A DNA stretch of 64,000 nt from positions 11,201-75,200 of the forward strand of contig NZ_JOEY01000049.1 of assembly GCF_000718165.1 (NCBI RefSeq), read 5' to 3'. Source of the stretch: Streptomyces fulvoviolaceus (lineage in GTDB: Bacteria > Actinomycetota > Actinomycetes > Streptomycetales > Streptomycetaceae). The notes below the pieces were generated by a model. It had not been told where the DNA came from, ran no database searches, and saw only the letters and a program-made list of their open reading frames with translations. The position numbers were made by a program, and so were the translations under genes. This document shows, in pieces, positions 28,070 to 35,960 of the stretch (within the stretch, counting starts at the first letter, position 1; the number at the start of each line of letters is the position of its first letter).

Positions 28070-28100
28070 GGCCGCCTCGGCTTTCGGGCCGGGGCGGCCG
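28070..28100. terminator. Hairpin after the M4 protease gene
   Basis: CGGCCGCC and GGCGGCCG form an 8-bp stem around a GC-rich loop. No T run follows. It sits between two convergent genes. Confidence 0.5.
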
Positions 28101-28121
28101 TCCGCGTTCTGCTGTCCCGCC

Positions 28122-28220
28122 TCAGAACTGATCCCTGCCGACCTGGACGTACATCCCCTCACCGTGCGCGTCCCTGAGGTCGATGGTGATGCCCCGCCAT
28201 TCCATCGAGGCCGAGCTCAC
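28122..28220 (-). CDS. Short overlapping reading frame at the DUF6461 3' end
   Basis: A 32-codon frame begins at GTG 28220 (ATG 28205 also possible) inside the end of the preceding gene and runs past its stop. Its product (MEWRGITIDLRDAHGEGMYV, then QVGRDQF) reads more like folded protein than the final residues of the upstream frame (HHHRPQGRAR). It is either a translationally coupled small gene or the true C terminus of the DUF6461 protein separated by a frameshift. I cannot decide between these. Confidence 0.35.
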   Translation of the reverse strand: MSSASMEWRGITIDLRDAHGEGMYVQVGRDQF

Positions 28221-28692
28221 TCATCACGGCGTCCAGCTCGTCCGGCGTGCTGCCGGTCCTGGATGCGGGCCACTCGAAAGTGGTCCTCAACTCCCCGTTC
28301 TCGTACCGGTGGAAGAAGTGCATCGGCCTGCCGGCGTTGCTCGAATGCGAGACCGCACGGGTGCCGGCGGAGAGGGCCTCCATGAGGCGCGGCCGGATCC
28401 CCAGGTCGCCTCCGAAGTCCAGGGCGAGGGTCCAGTCGCCTCCTTCGCCCGGGACGGTGCAGGCTCCGGCGAGAAAGGAGTCGTCGTACGCTTCCGCGAA
28501 CTCCCCGTGTTCCCCGATGAGTTCGCCCAGCCCCTGGCACTCGCCCATCGGCTCGGCCGCCACCAGCCTGAGCAGTTGCGCCGGGGAGACACCCCGGACC
28601 AGGGTCAGGGTGTAGCCGACCTCCAGGGCGTAGGCGAACAGCGAGGACGGGGAACGTATCCAGCCGTAGTCGGCCGCGGTGGGTGAGGTCAT
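28159..28692 (-). CDS. DUF6461-like protein, possibly frameshifted at the 3' end
   Basis: The frame from ATG 28692 gives 177 residues beginning TSPTAADYGWIRSPSSLF and including LEVGYTLTLVRGVSPAQLL. I associate these features with actinobacterial DUF6461 proteins of unknown function. Acidic stretches and the WTLALDFGG segment fit a soluble alpha/beta protein. The last dozen residues are His/Arg-rich and unlike the rest, and another frame takes over plausibly across the stop, so the 3' end may be shifted. A longer start at 28863 would overlap the next gene and was rejected. Confidence 0.6.
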   Translation of the reverse strand: MTSPTAADYGWIRSPSSLFAYALEVGYTLTLVRGVSPAQLLRLVAAEPMGECQGLGELIGEHGEFAEAYDDSFLAGACTVPGEGGDWTLALDFGGDLGIRPRLMEALSAGTRAVSHSSNAGRPMHFFHRYENGELRTTFEWPASRTGSTPDELDAVMSELGLDGMAGHHHRPQGRAR

Positions 28693-28738
28693 GCGGGGCA
28701 TCCTGTCAGCGACCACCGACATGGCCTTCCGTAGTCCT

Positions 28739-29494
28739 CTACTTGTAGACGACAGGGGTACCGACTGCTCCGTGAGTGCCGAGGAGTGGGCCCTCGAATA
28801 TGATGTGCAGCAGCCCGACCCCCGATACGTCGAGGTTCTTGGGATACCTCCTGCCGTATTCAAGGACTTGCGAGTACAACTGCTTCCCCGCGCTCTGATT
28901 GACGATCCGGACCGTCAGGGCCTCGGTCTTGTCATCACTGGTCGATTCACCAGAGATCCCGAAGGTCGCATCCAGACGGGAATACTTGCCAGCCAGCTTC
29001 ACCTCGAAGTAAGCGGATTCATCATTCCCGCAATCTATTGCACATTTGGCCAGGAACCCTGTACTGAATGTCTCGCCGCCAACAATTACGTCGTCTTTAC
29101 TCCAGTACGCGCAGTTTTCAGCCCAACAACCGTCAGCACGAGTCTTCATGCCGTACGGGAGGCTGCCACCGGAAAGCGTCACCTTGGTCGGGACGGCTTC
29201 ACCTCCCACGGAACCGTCTCTGCCCCCGCTGCCCGAACCACCGCTCGAGTCCCCGCTCGTCCCTCCATCCGCCCCACCATCACTCGAAACAGGGGGACTC
29301 GGCTCCGGCTGGCTCGGAGGAGGCTCGGTCGCCTCGCCCCCTTCGTCATCGGGGCCGGAACAATCGGCTTCGATGCACACGTTGGCTGGGCCCTTGGAGT
29401 GCTGGTTGATGTTGGTGTCACCGCAGCCAGAAGTCACCAGTACCGGTAGAAACGCGAGAGCGGTACCGCACATCGTTCTTTTCCACGCACGCAT
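28739..29494 (-). CDS. Secreted lipoprotein with low-complexity linker
   Basis: The 251-residue protein has a lipoprotein signal (hydrophobic stretch then VTSGC, Cys24). A Ser/Gly/Pro/Asp-rich linker (about 45-100) precedes a C-terminal beta-rich domain of about 145 residues. That domain resembles NPCBM/NEW2-type carbohydrate-binding modules (AYFEVKLAGKYSRLDATFGI, then VRIVN… YGRRYPKNLDVSGVG). It contains four Cys (WAENCAYW, KCAIDCGN) that could form disulfides. The codons are visibly less GC-rich than those of flanking genes, a sign of transfer. It is followed by no obvious enzyme; a surface binding role is inferred. Confidence 0.7.
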   Translation of the reverse strand: MRAWKRTMCGTALAFLPVLVTSGCGDTNINQHSKGPANVCIEADCSGPDDEGGEATEPPPSQPEPSPPVSSDGGADGGTSGDSSGGSGSGGRDGSVGGEAVPTKVTLSGGSLPYGMKTRADGCWAENCAYWSKDDVIVGGETFSTGFLAKCAIDCGNDESAYFEVKLAGKYSRLDATFGISGESTSDDKTEALTVRIVNQSAGKQLYSQVLEYGRRYPKNLDVSGVGLLHIIFEGPLLGTHGAVGTPVVYK

Positions 29495-29512
29495 TGGCCT
29501 TGCCCCAGTCGC

Positions 29513-29686
29513 TCAGCACTTGGAGTTGATGCAGACAGTGCCGTTCCCCCCGTCGATCTCCTGCTCGACTTTGGGCCCGCTGTCCAACTGCATTAACCCC
29601 GCGATGATCGCCCCAATAATCACAGCAACAGCACCAATCAACGCGACCGAGATCGCGATCTTGTGATCTTGGGTCCAGCCCGCCAT
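29513..29686 (-). CDS. Small single-pass membrane protein
   Basis: The 57-residue protein has one helix (about AISVALIGAVAVIIGAIIAG). A short extracytoplasmic tail with two Cys (TVCINSKC) matches the VCIEADC motif in the adjacent lipoprotein. ATG 29686 follows GGGAGGTG. It lies 18 nt before the lipoprotein gene on the same strand and probably forms one unit with it. Composition is AT-richer than average here. Function unknown. Confidence 0.65.
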   Translation of the reverse strand: MAGWTQDHKIAISVALIGAVAVIIGAIIAGLMQLDSGPKVEQEIDGGNGTVCINSKC

Positions 29687-29868
29687 AACCCACCTCCCCG
29701 CCAATCAGCGGAGGTTGATAATGGCACACGGATGAGCGTGATCGCTTCGACATGTCGAACGAAAACGCATTCTTGCGGACCACCCTTCTCAGAAAAGCGG
29801 TGGCAGCATCAACGCGGGCCCCGATACGCTCCACCACCCCTCCCGACACACCTCACTCACGGAGCCCC

Positions 29869-30766
29869 ATGTCATCCACCGCGAAGATGCACGCCGACGA
29901 GCTCGACATCGACGCGACGCTCGTCCGCGGGCTGATCTCGGACCAGTTCCCCCGGTGGACCGGCCTCCCGATCCGCAAGGTCGACTCCGCCGGGACCGAC
30001 AACGCGATGTACCGGCTGGGCGAGGACATGGTCGTACGGCTGCCTCGGTTGCCCGGTGGTGCGCATCAAGTGGGCTTCGAACAGCGGTGGTTGCCTCGAC
30101 TGGCACCGCATCTTCCACTGGCCGTACCGGAACCGGTCGCCAAGGGGGAGCCCGGGCGGGGGTACGCCCTGCCGTGGGGCGTGTACCGGTGGCTGGACGG
30201 TGACAACGCCTATGACGCTCCGATCTCCGAACTCGCGGCTGCCGCAGTCGAGTTGGGGCGCTTCGTCGCCGCACTGCGGCGCGTCGACGCCACCGGCGGG
30301 CCCGCCTCCTTCCGTGGTGGGCACGTCGGCAGTGACGACGCGTACATCCGCGCCGCGATCCTCGATCTGGGCGCCGACGGCACGCTGGACGCGGACCGGG
30401 CGACAGCCGCCTGGCAGGACGCCCTCCAACTCCCCCAGTGGGACCGCGAACCCGTCTGGCTGCACGCCGATCTCCTCCCCGGCAACCTGCTGACCGAGGA
30501 CGGCCGTCTCACCGCCGTCATCGACTTCGGCGGGCTCGGCGTCGGGGATCCGGCGGCGGACATGCTGCCCGCGTGGACGCTTGTTCGGCGCCGGGACCCG
30601 CGAGCTGTTCCGCGAGGCCGCCGAGGTCGACGTCGCCACGTGGGCCAGGGGGCGCGCATGGGCCCTGCGCTTCGGGGTGAGCGCGGTGCACTACTACCGG
30701 GGCGGGAAGAATCCGGTGCTCGACGCGGTGGGGCGACGGGCGGTTTCCACAGTGCTCACGGAGTAG
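29869..30766 (+). pseudogene. Aminoglycoside phosphotransferase family gene, frameshifted
   Basis: The N-terminal 240 or so residues are a good APH-type kinase: TDNAMYRLGEDMVVRLPR, then WLHADLLPGNLL (catalytic loop), then VIDFGGLGVGDPAADM. Right after DMLPAWTL the frame is lost. An extra T near 30581-30582 converts the expected CTG-TTC into CTT-GTT. In the next frame the protein continues sensibly (FGAGTRELFREAAEVD … VHYYRGGKNPVLDAVGRRA) to a TAG at 30766. Removing one base gives about 298 residues, normal for the family. It is a pseudogene or a sequencing error. The start is ATG 29869 with GGAG upstream. Confidence 0.85.
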
Positions 30767-30890
30767 CGGAGTACTAGACGCCGAAATCGGGCAGCGTGAC
30801 CGTCCTGTCCTCCGCCAGCGGGAAACCGGGGCTGTACGCGACCTCCCACGCATGCCCGTCCGGATCCGTGAACGCGCTGGATTGAAGCTC

Positions 30891-30912
30891 TCTCCCTCGT
30901 GAACGGGGGAGA
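30891..30912 (-). ncRNA. 3' hairpin of the element, likely part of a TnpB omega RNA scaffold
   Basis: The stem has 8 bp (one G-T pair) with loop GTGAAC, just inside the right end and downstream of tnpB. In characterised TnpB systems the guide RNA covers the tnpB 3' end plus the right end, and the guide is the flanking DNA. The guide would then begin at about 30881-30878 and read into the VOC gene. RNA boundaries are not determined. Confidence 0.5.
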
Positions 30913-30919
30913 TTCCTGC

Positions 30920-32214
30920 CTACCTTGCGGTGGCGGGTTTGACACCGTGACCAGCGCGCCTGACGACTGCCCTCCCGGCAGCCGGGACGAGCGCATGGCC
31001 CGTCCGGTATCGGTGAAGCACGGTGCGGGCGGCGTTGAGATCGGCGTTGCCTTCCCAGCCGCACGCGGGGTTGTTGCACACGAACTCGGCCTGGTTCCTC
31101 CGGCTGCCCGGCGTCACCGTGTGACACCGTGAGCACTCCTGGGACGTGCCCGGGGCGGGCACCTCGGCCAGGGCGCCGCCCCGCTGGGCGAGTTTGTAGC
31201 TCAGGAGCTCCACGGTGCGTCCCCAGGCTTCGCCCAGGATGGAGCGGTTCAGGCCGGCCTTCTGCGCGACCTGCCTGCCCGGCTGCTCGACGGTGCCCTT
31301 CGCGGATTTGGCCATGTTCGTGATCTGCAGCGCTTCGACCACCACCGTGCCGTACGTGTCGGCGAGGGCGGTGGTGGTTTTGTGCTGCCAGTCGTCGCGT
31401 CGGCGCTTGGCTGTCGCGCGGATACGAGCGATCTGGTCGTACGTCCTGTGCAGGCGGCGGCTGGTGCGCTCACCCTTCTTCCGGTGGCTCTTGCGGCGGG
31501 CGGCACACTGCTCGAAGTGGAGCAGACGGGCCTCTTCCCTCTTGCTGAGCCAGGGCCCGTGGTCGGCGCTCTCGCCGTCGGACAGGGCCAGCGGGACTGT
31601 GATCCCGGCGTCGATGCCGACCTCCAGGCCGGGATGCGCGGCAGGAGCCGGGGCCACGGTGGTGACACGGAAGGCGATGTGCCAGCCCAGGGCGTCTTTG
31701 ACCAGCCTGGCCCCGGTGATCCTGTGGTGCTTGTCCGCGTGCTTGCCGACGGGGAGGGCCCGGGTCCAGCGGAACCGGACCTTCCCGAGTTTGGGGATGT
31801 TGACCATGCCCCACCGTCGGTGGACCCGCACCACGTGCAGGTCCCGGCCCTGGGGGATGTCGATGCTCATCCGGGTGCGGAAACGGGCCTTGAACTCCGG
31901 CGCCCCGCCCGTCCTTCCCAGCAGTTCCGCCAGGCCTGGAAATAGGTCTTCAGGACCGCCTGCGCGGCCTGCGCGGGCAGCACCCCGAGCCAGTCAAGCT
32001 CGGCCCGCCCCTGCCGGATCACCGCATCGGCCGCCGCCAGGGTCCGCTTCACCTTCGGCAGCATCAGCCACCAGTCGTGGAGCAGGTTCCAGGTGGTACG
32101 GGCCGCATGCGCCTGGGCGTCCAGGACGGCCGCCTGGGCAGGGTCGAGTGCCAGCCGGGCGCGATGCCCGAACTGCCGCTTGACCAGGCCTTCTTCGGGC
32201 CCCTGCTGCTCCAT
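30920..32214 (-). pseudogene. tnpB: tnpB RNA-guided nuclease gene, split by a frameshift
   Basis: The N-terminal frame (ATG 32214 to stop 31867) encodes VKRQFGHRARLALDPAQAAV through YFQAWRNCWEGRAG. The C-terminal frame (to 30920) carries the nuclease: GIDAG (RuvC Asp), VVVEAL (RuvC Glu), a zinc ribbon CSRCHTVT…CNNPACGW and NADLNAAR (RuvC Asp). The two frames fit together near 31885-31905, where the C-terminal frame reads APEFKARFRTR, so one base is gained or lost there. All catalytic residues remain. The first stop overlaps an ATG (ATGA) of the second frame, so two separate polypeptides could be made. Confidence 0.85.
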
Positions 32215-32881
32215 GGCCGGGGACCGTAGCATACGATGATCCGACTACGGAAAACAGGTCATTCCGGCACGATAAGCAACCACTTCACGCCCACGTACCG
32301 CTCGACTTCGATCAGAGAGCGCGCGTTGTCTGTCACCCCCGGGCGCGTAAGCGTTCCCGGGCTCCGCTGGGAAGTCGCCCCGGTACTCCGTGCCGACTGC
32401 TGCCACGACCAGACACTGCGGCGCTCCGCGCCACTACGACCGGATCGGCTTCACCTCCGCCGTGAACGGCGGAGCACTGCCGATGAACCTGGTAGAAGCC
32501 GACGGCATTGACGGCGGCGGGTTTGGTGATCGTGCCGCCGGCTCGCTCCACCGTGGCGAGGAGGGCGTCGGCCTCCGCCTCGGAGCGGACGTTGTGTGCC
32601 AGGGCGATCCCGCCGAAGCCGCCTGGTGCGGGTGGGCCCGGCGGCTCCAGGCCGCAGTCCGCCGCGAGTTCGTCCCGGCTCCACAGGACCAGTCCCAGGC
32701 CGCCTGCCTGGAAGAAGACCGTCACCGCGACTTCCTGTCCGCGCCAGCCCAACGCCTCGTAGAAGGCCTTGGCGCGCGCGGGATCGGAGACGCCCAGCGT
32801 GATCAGAGTGACGCGCTGTTCCATGCCCATGGGAAACACCGTGCCATGGAAACACCGTCCCACGGACAGCTCCGTACTGCG

Positions 32882-32916
32882 GAAGGCCGGCGCGCTCCTG
32901 TGCGACGCCGGCCTTC
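32882..32916. terminator. Strong hairpin between the tannase-family and VOC genes
   Basis: GAAGGCCGGCG and CGCCGGCCTTC form a perfect 11-bp stem with a 13-nt loop, 23 nt beyond the tannase stop codon. Confidence 0.75.
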
Positions 32917-32938
32917 CTCGCCCTCCTGACCAGGGCGT

Positions 32939-34693
32939 CTACGCCGCGCTCCGCCGCGCGGTCAGCCATGTCCGCGTCGGGCGGCACACCAGCTCGCCGT
33001 CCACGGCCCGGCACCAGGTCTGGTAGTCGGAGGAGAACAGCCGCTTGCCGACCCAGTCGTAGGCGTCCGCGTCCGGACGGGTCGTCGGCGTGACCGCCAC
33101 GAAGTTCGACGCGTCGTCGACGCTGCCCGTGCCGTCGTAGCGGGCGACCTGAGGGTACGGGTACACCGGCCGCGTACGCGTCACCGTGCCGTCGGCGGCG
33201 GCATTGGCCGCGACGATCTCGGCCGGCTTCCTCGCGCTCTCCGCCCACGCCATCACCGGCGTCAGGACGTCGAAGGTGTTCGGGCCGTCGCCGCCACCGC
33301 AGTGCGCCACCCCCGGGAAGAGGTACAGCTTGGCGAAGCTGTCGGCCTTCTTCGCGCCCACCGTCTTCCGCAGCGCGTCGTAGTACGCCAACGTCCCCTG
33401 CGGCGAGATGTGTTGGTCGTTCCAGCCGTGCCACAGCAGGAGCTTGCCGCCACTCGCGGAGAAGGCACTGAGGTCGGGGTCCAGCGCCGCGAGGTAACCG
33501 GAGGACTGGACCGTCTTCCAGAAGGACTCCAGCGTGAACTTCAGGTCGGAGAGCTGGAAGTCCGGGTTCGGCGCGTTCGTGTAGGCGAGATAGCGCGCGA
33601 AGGACGTCACGAAGTTCTCGCTGGACACCGTCTGGCCCTGTGTCTTCGGGACGAAGAGCGTCCACTCCAGCTCCGAGCCCCACTCGTGGGAGATCGCGAG
33701 CTCCAGCTTGCGGCCCTTCGCGTCCGTCGCACCGTCGTGCAGCCGCTGGACCACACCCGCCTGAGCCTCCGTCAGACACGCCGACGCGTCCTGCCCGGAC
33801 TGATCCGGCTTGCACACCAGCGTCTTCGGGTCGAAGTCGCACTGGCGGGGATCGTCGAGCAGACCGTCCTCCAGGCCGTCCAACGCGTCACACGCGTCCA
33901 GCACGGCCTGATGGATGAGCGGCAACTTGTCCGCGAGGAGGACGTAGTTGCCGTCCGCGTCCTTGTTCGTCAGTACGTTCCACGCGTGGTGGAAGGTGTT
34001 CTGGACGACCATGTTGTTGGCGGGCGCGCCGGCGGCGATGCCGTCGAAGTCGTTCGGATAGCGCTGCGCCTCCATCAACGCCTCACGGCCGCCGTCCGAG
34101 CAGCCGGTGAAGTAGGAGTAGGCGGGGCTCTTGCCGTAGAACCTGCCGATGACCGCCTTCGCGACCTGGGACGTGACGTGCACGCCCCGATACGCGAAGT
34201 CGATCTGCGCCTGCGGGTTGTTCAGCGCCCACGAGCCGTCGTTGAGCCCCTGGTGCCCCATGTCCGTCGTGGCACTCGCGACCGTGCCGTCCTGGACCAC
34301 CGGACAGGTCGACGCCTGGCCGTAGTTGATGTTGGCGCTGCCGCACAGGCCGCCGCAGCCGGTCTGGACGTAGCGCTGGGTCCAGCCGTCGACCGGCAGG
34401 CGCATGACGATGGTGTCGGCCGGGGCGATGGTCCCGCGCACCTCGCAGTACGGAGCGACCCCCGTCGTCACGACCGTCGCGGAACTGATCGTGACCGGCG
34501 CGTCGGTCACGCCCTCGAGGTCGAGGCCCGTCACGTCCGCGCAGTCCATCACGGGCCGCACGGCGGGCAGGTCCGCCAGCCCCTCCGCCGTGACCGCCGG
34601 ACGCGCCGACGCCGAACCCGCACCGGCGGCCGGTGCCGGTGTCGGCGCCAGGACCGCCGCGATCACCGCCACCACCACAAGAGACCAACGCAT
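32939..34693 (-). CDS. Secreted tannase/feruloyl esterase family protein
   Basis: The 584-residue protein has a cleavable signal peptide (about 1-23, ending APAAGAG). The tannase-family serine site is GCSDGGRE (Ser199) with adjacent Cys198, the half-cystine that in this family links to a Cys near the catalytic His. The late motifs WHGWNDQHISP and PGVAHCGGGDGP supply the Asp and His-Cys partners. Such enzymes hydrolyse gallate or hydroxycinnamate esters. The ATG at 34693 is preceded by AAAGGGG. No neighbour indicates the substrate. Confidence 0.9.
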   Translation of the reverse strand: MRWSLVVVAVIAAVLAPTPAPAAGAGSASARPAVTAEGLADLPAVRPVMDCADVTGLDLEGVTDAPVTISSATVVTTGVAPYCEVRGTIAPADTIVMRLPVDGWTQRYVQTGCGGLCGSANINYGQASTCPVVQDGTVASATTDMGHQGLNDGSWALNNPQAQIDFAYRGVHVTSQVAKAVIGRFYGKSPAYSYFTGCSDGGREALMEAQRYPNDFDGIAAGAPANNMVVQNTFHHAWNVLTNKDADGNYVLLADKLPLIHQAVLDACDALDGLEDGLLDDPRQCDFDPKTLVCKPDQSGQDASACLTEAQAGVVQRLHDGATDAKGRKLELAISHEWGSELEWTLFVPKTQGQTVSSENFVTSFARYLAYTNAPNPDFQLSDLKFTLESFWKTVQSSGYLAALDPDLSAFSASGGKLLLWHGWNDQHISPQGTLAYYDALRKTVGAKKADSFAKLYLFPGVAHCGGGDGPNTFDVLTPVMAWAESARKPAEIVAANAAADGTVTRTRPVYPYPQVARYDGTGSVDDASNFVAVTPTTRPDADAYDWVGKRLFSSDYQTWCRAVDGELVCRPTRTWLTARRSAA

Positions 34694-35086
34694 GGGGCAC
34701 CCCTTTCAGTGTGCCGGTAGCGTGGCTGAAGTTGAAAATATCGTCAACGATTTCGACAGCACTTTTGGACAACGGGCTCACGGCGATCCGACTTGGCCGA
34801 ATTGTCGGCACCGCCGAGCGGGGCGGCACTCGGGCCGGTCACACGCCGTCGGTTCAGCCCCGGCTCACCAGGAAGGCGCGGCCCTCCCGCACACGCTGCG
34901 TCCAGTCCGGCGCGCCGGAGACAGGTCTCCACGTACGGCGCGGGAGGTGACTCGAGGGCGCCGGGCGTGCGGGCCCGCGTGGACTCGCCCTTGAGGTCGA
35001 ACACCTCGATCCGGTCCGGACACGTTCCGGGCTCAACGAAGGGCCACGGAGGGTACGCCGAACACGCCGAACACACCCACAGGATC
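34694..35086. other. Intergenic stretch upstream of the tannase-family gene
   Basis: I see no convincing gene. Near 34735-34750 is an AT-rich patch with the perfect inverted repeat ATCGT-CA-ACGAT. On the minus strand it contains TTGACG, a possible -35 or operator for the leftward gene. The remainder is GC-rich with no recognisable feature. Confidence 0.4.
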
Positions 35087-35686
35087 TCAACCGCCGTACG
35101 GCCGCCGCTCCTTCGCCTCCCGCAGCGCCCTCCCCCACCACACCAACTGGTCCAGCATCGTCTTCGCCGCCGCGTCCGGGCCGGCGGAGTCCTTCAGGCG
35201 GCCCTCGTCGTCGAAGGAGCCGCCCGCGTTGTGGAAGGAGACGGTGTCCCGGACCGTGACCGCGTGGAGTTCGGCAAAGACCTGCCGGAGGTGCTCCGCG
35301 GCACGCAGACCGCCCGCGAGGCCGCCGTAGGAGACGAGGGCGACCGGCTTGGCCTGCCATTCGGTGAAGTGCCAGTCGATGAGGTTCTTGAGGCCGGCCG
35401 GGAAGGAGTGGTTGTACTCGGGGGTGAGGACGACGAAGGCGTCGGCCGTGGCGAGCTTCGGGGTGACCGAGGCGAGGGCGGCGGTCGCCTCGGGGGTCGG
35501 CGCGAAGGTCGTAGGCAGGTCCGCGTCGGCCACGTCCACCACCTCGGGGACGACGTCGTCGCGGTCGCGCAGGCGGTCGAGGAGCCAGTCGGCGACGACG
35601 GGGCCGAAGCGGCCGTGCCGGTTGCTGCCGACGACGAGGGTCACCTGGAGAGGGGCAACCGAAAGAGGGGCAACTGAGATCTGCAT
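35087..35686 (-). CDS. NADPH-dependent FMN reductase family protein
   Basis: The 199-residue flavodoxin-fold protein has the phosphate loop VVGSNRHGRFGPVVADWL and the signature VVLTPEYNHSFPAGLKNLID. The later YGGLAGGLRAAEHLRQVF binds the flavin. Family members reduce FMN, quinones, azo dyes or chromate with NAD(P)H. The sequence before residue 12 is low-complexity, so a slightly later start is possible. It stands alone between two noncoding gaps. Confidence 0.9.
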   Translation of the reverse strand: MQISVAPLSVAPLQVTLVVGSNRHGRFGPVVADWLLDRLRDRDDVVPEVVDVADADLPTTFAPTPEATAALASVTPKLATADAFVVLTPEYNHSFPAGLKNLIDWHFTEWQAKPVALVSYGGLAGGLRAAEHLRQVFAELHAVTVRDTVSFHNAGGSFDDEGRLKDSAGPDAAAKTMLDQLVWWGRALREAKERRPYGG

Positions 35687-35960
35687 GCGGCACAGCCTCG
35701 TACCTCAAGCTTCCTTGAGGTCAAGCCTCGACCGCGGCCATCGGGTCACCCGTTCACACGCGCACCCTGCGCCCTTCGGGTTCTCTTCCGCGACCTGCCC
35801 GCCGTACGGCCATGACCTGCTGAAACGCCGGGCGGGCAGGCCCTTCGCGGGCCGACCTGACACCCATTCACCCCATTTCTGACACACCCTCAGGAAGCGC
35901 TCTCGCGCCACTGCCACTTACCTCGGAAGGGCAGCCCCACCGAAGCTCGAAGGAGCACCG

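Larger units (their letters stand above)
30879..32482 (-). mobile_element. IS605/IS1341-type TnpB-only insertion element
   Basis: The element carries tnpB and no tnpA. Near each end is a subterminal hairpin with the same GTGAAC loop: 30891-30912 (8 bp, one wobble) and 32455-32474 (7 bp). On the minus strand the 5' flank is TTCAT, a plausible target-adjacent motif. The 3' tip reads GCTTCAATCC, so the left coordinate could be 30879 or 30882. There is no target duplication, as expected for this family. It interrupts the VOC gene. Confidence 0.82.
30774..32824 (-). pseudogene. VOC (glyoxalase-like) gene interrupted by a TnpB element
   Basis: The first part, from ATG 32824 to 32483, encodes EQRVTLITLGVSDPARAKAF through AAVNAVGFYQVH. 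The second part, 30881/30878 to 30774, encodes SAFTDPDGHAWEVAYSPGF through the stop. Joining them across the inserted element keeps frame and gives a VOC protein of about 148 residues, the usual size. The halves are separated by about 1.6 kb. The original enzyme would be a metal-dependent glyoxalase or bleomycin-resistance-fold protein of unknown substrate. Confidence 0.85.

Noticed and set aside
30774..31136. A 120-codon frame across the right end of the TnpB element
   Set aside because: Its N-terminal part is antisense-like sequence inside the element; only the last 35 codons, from the split VOC gene, are real.
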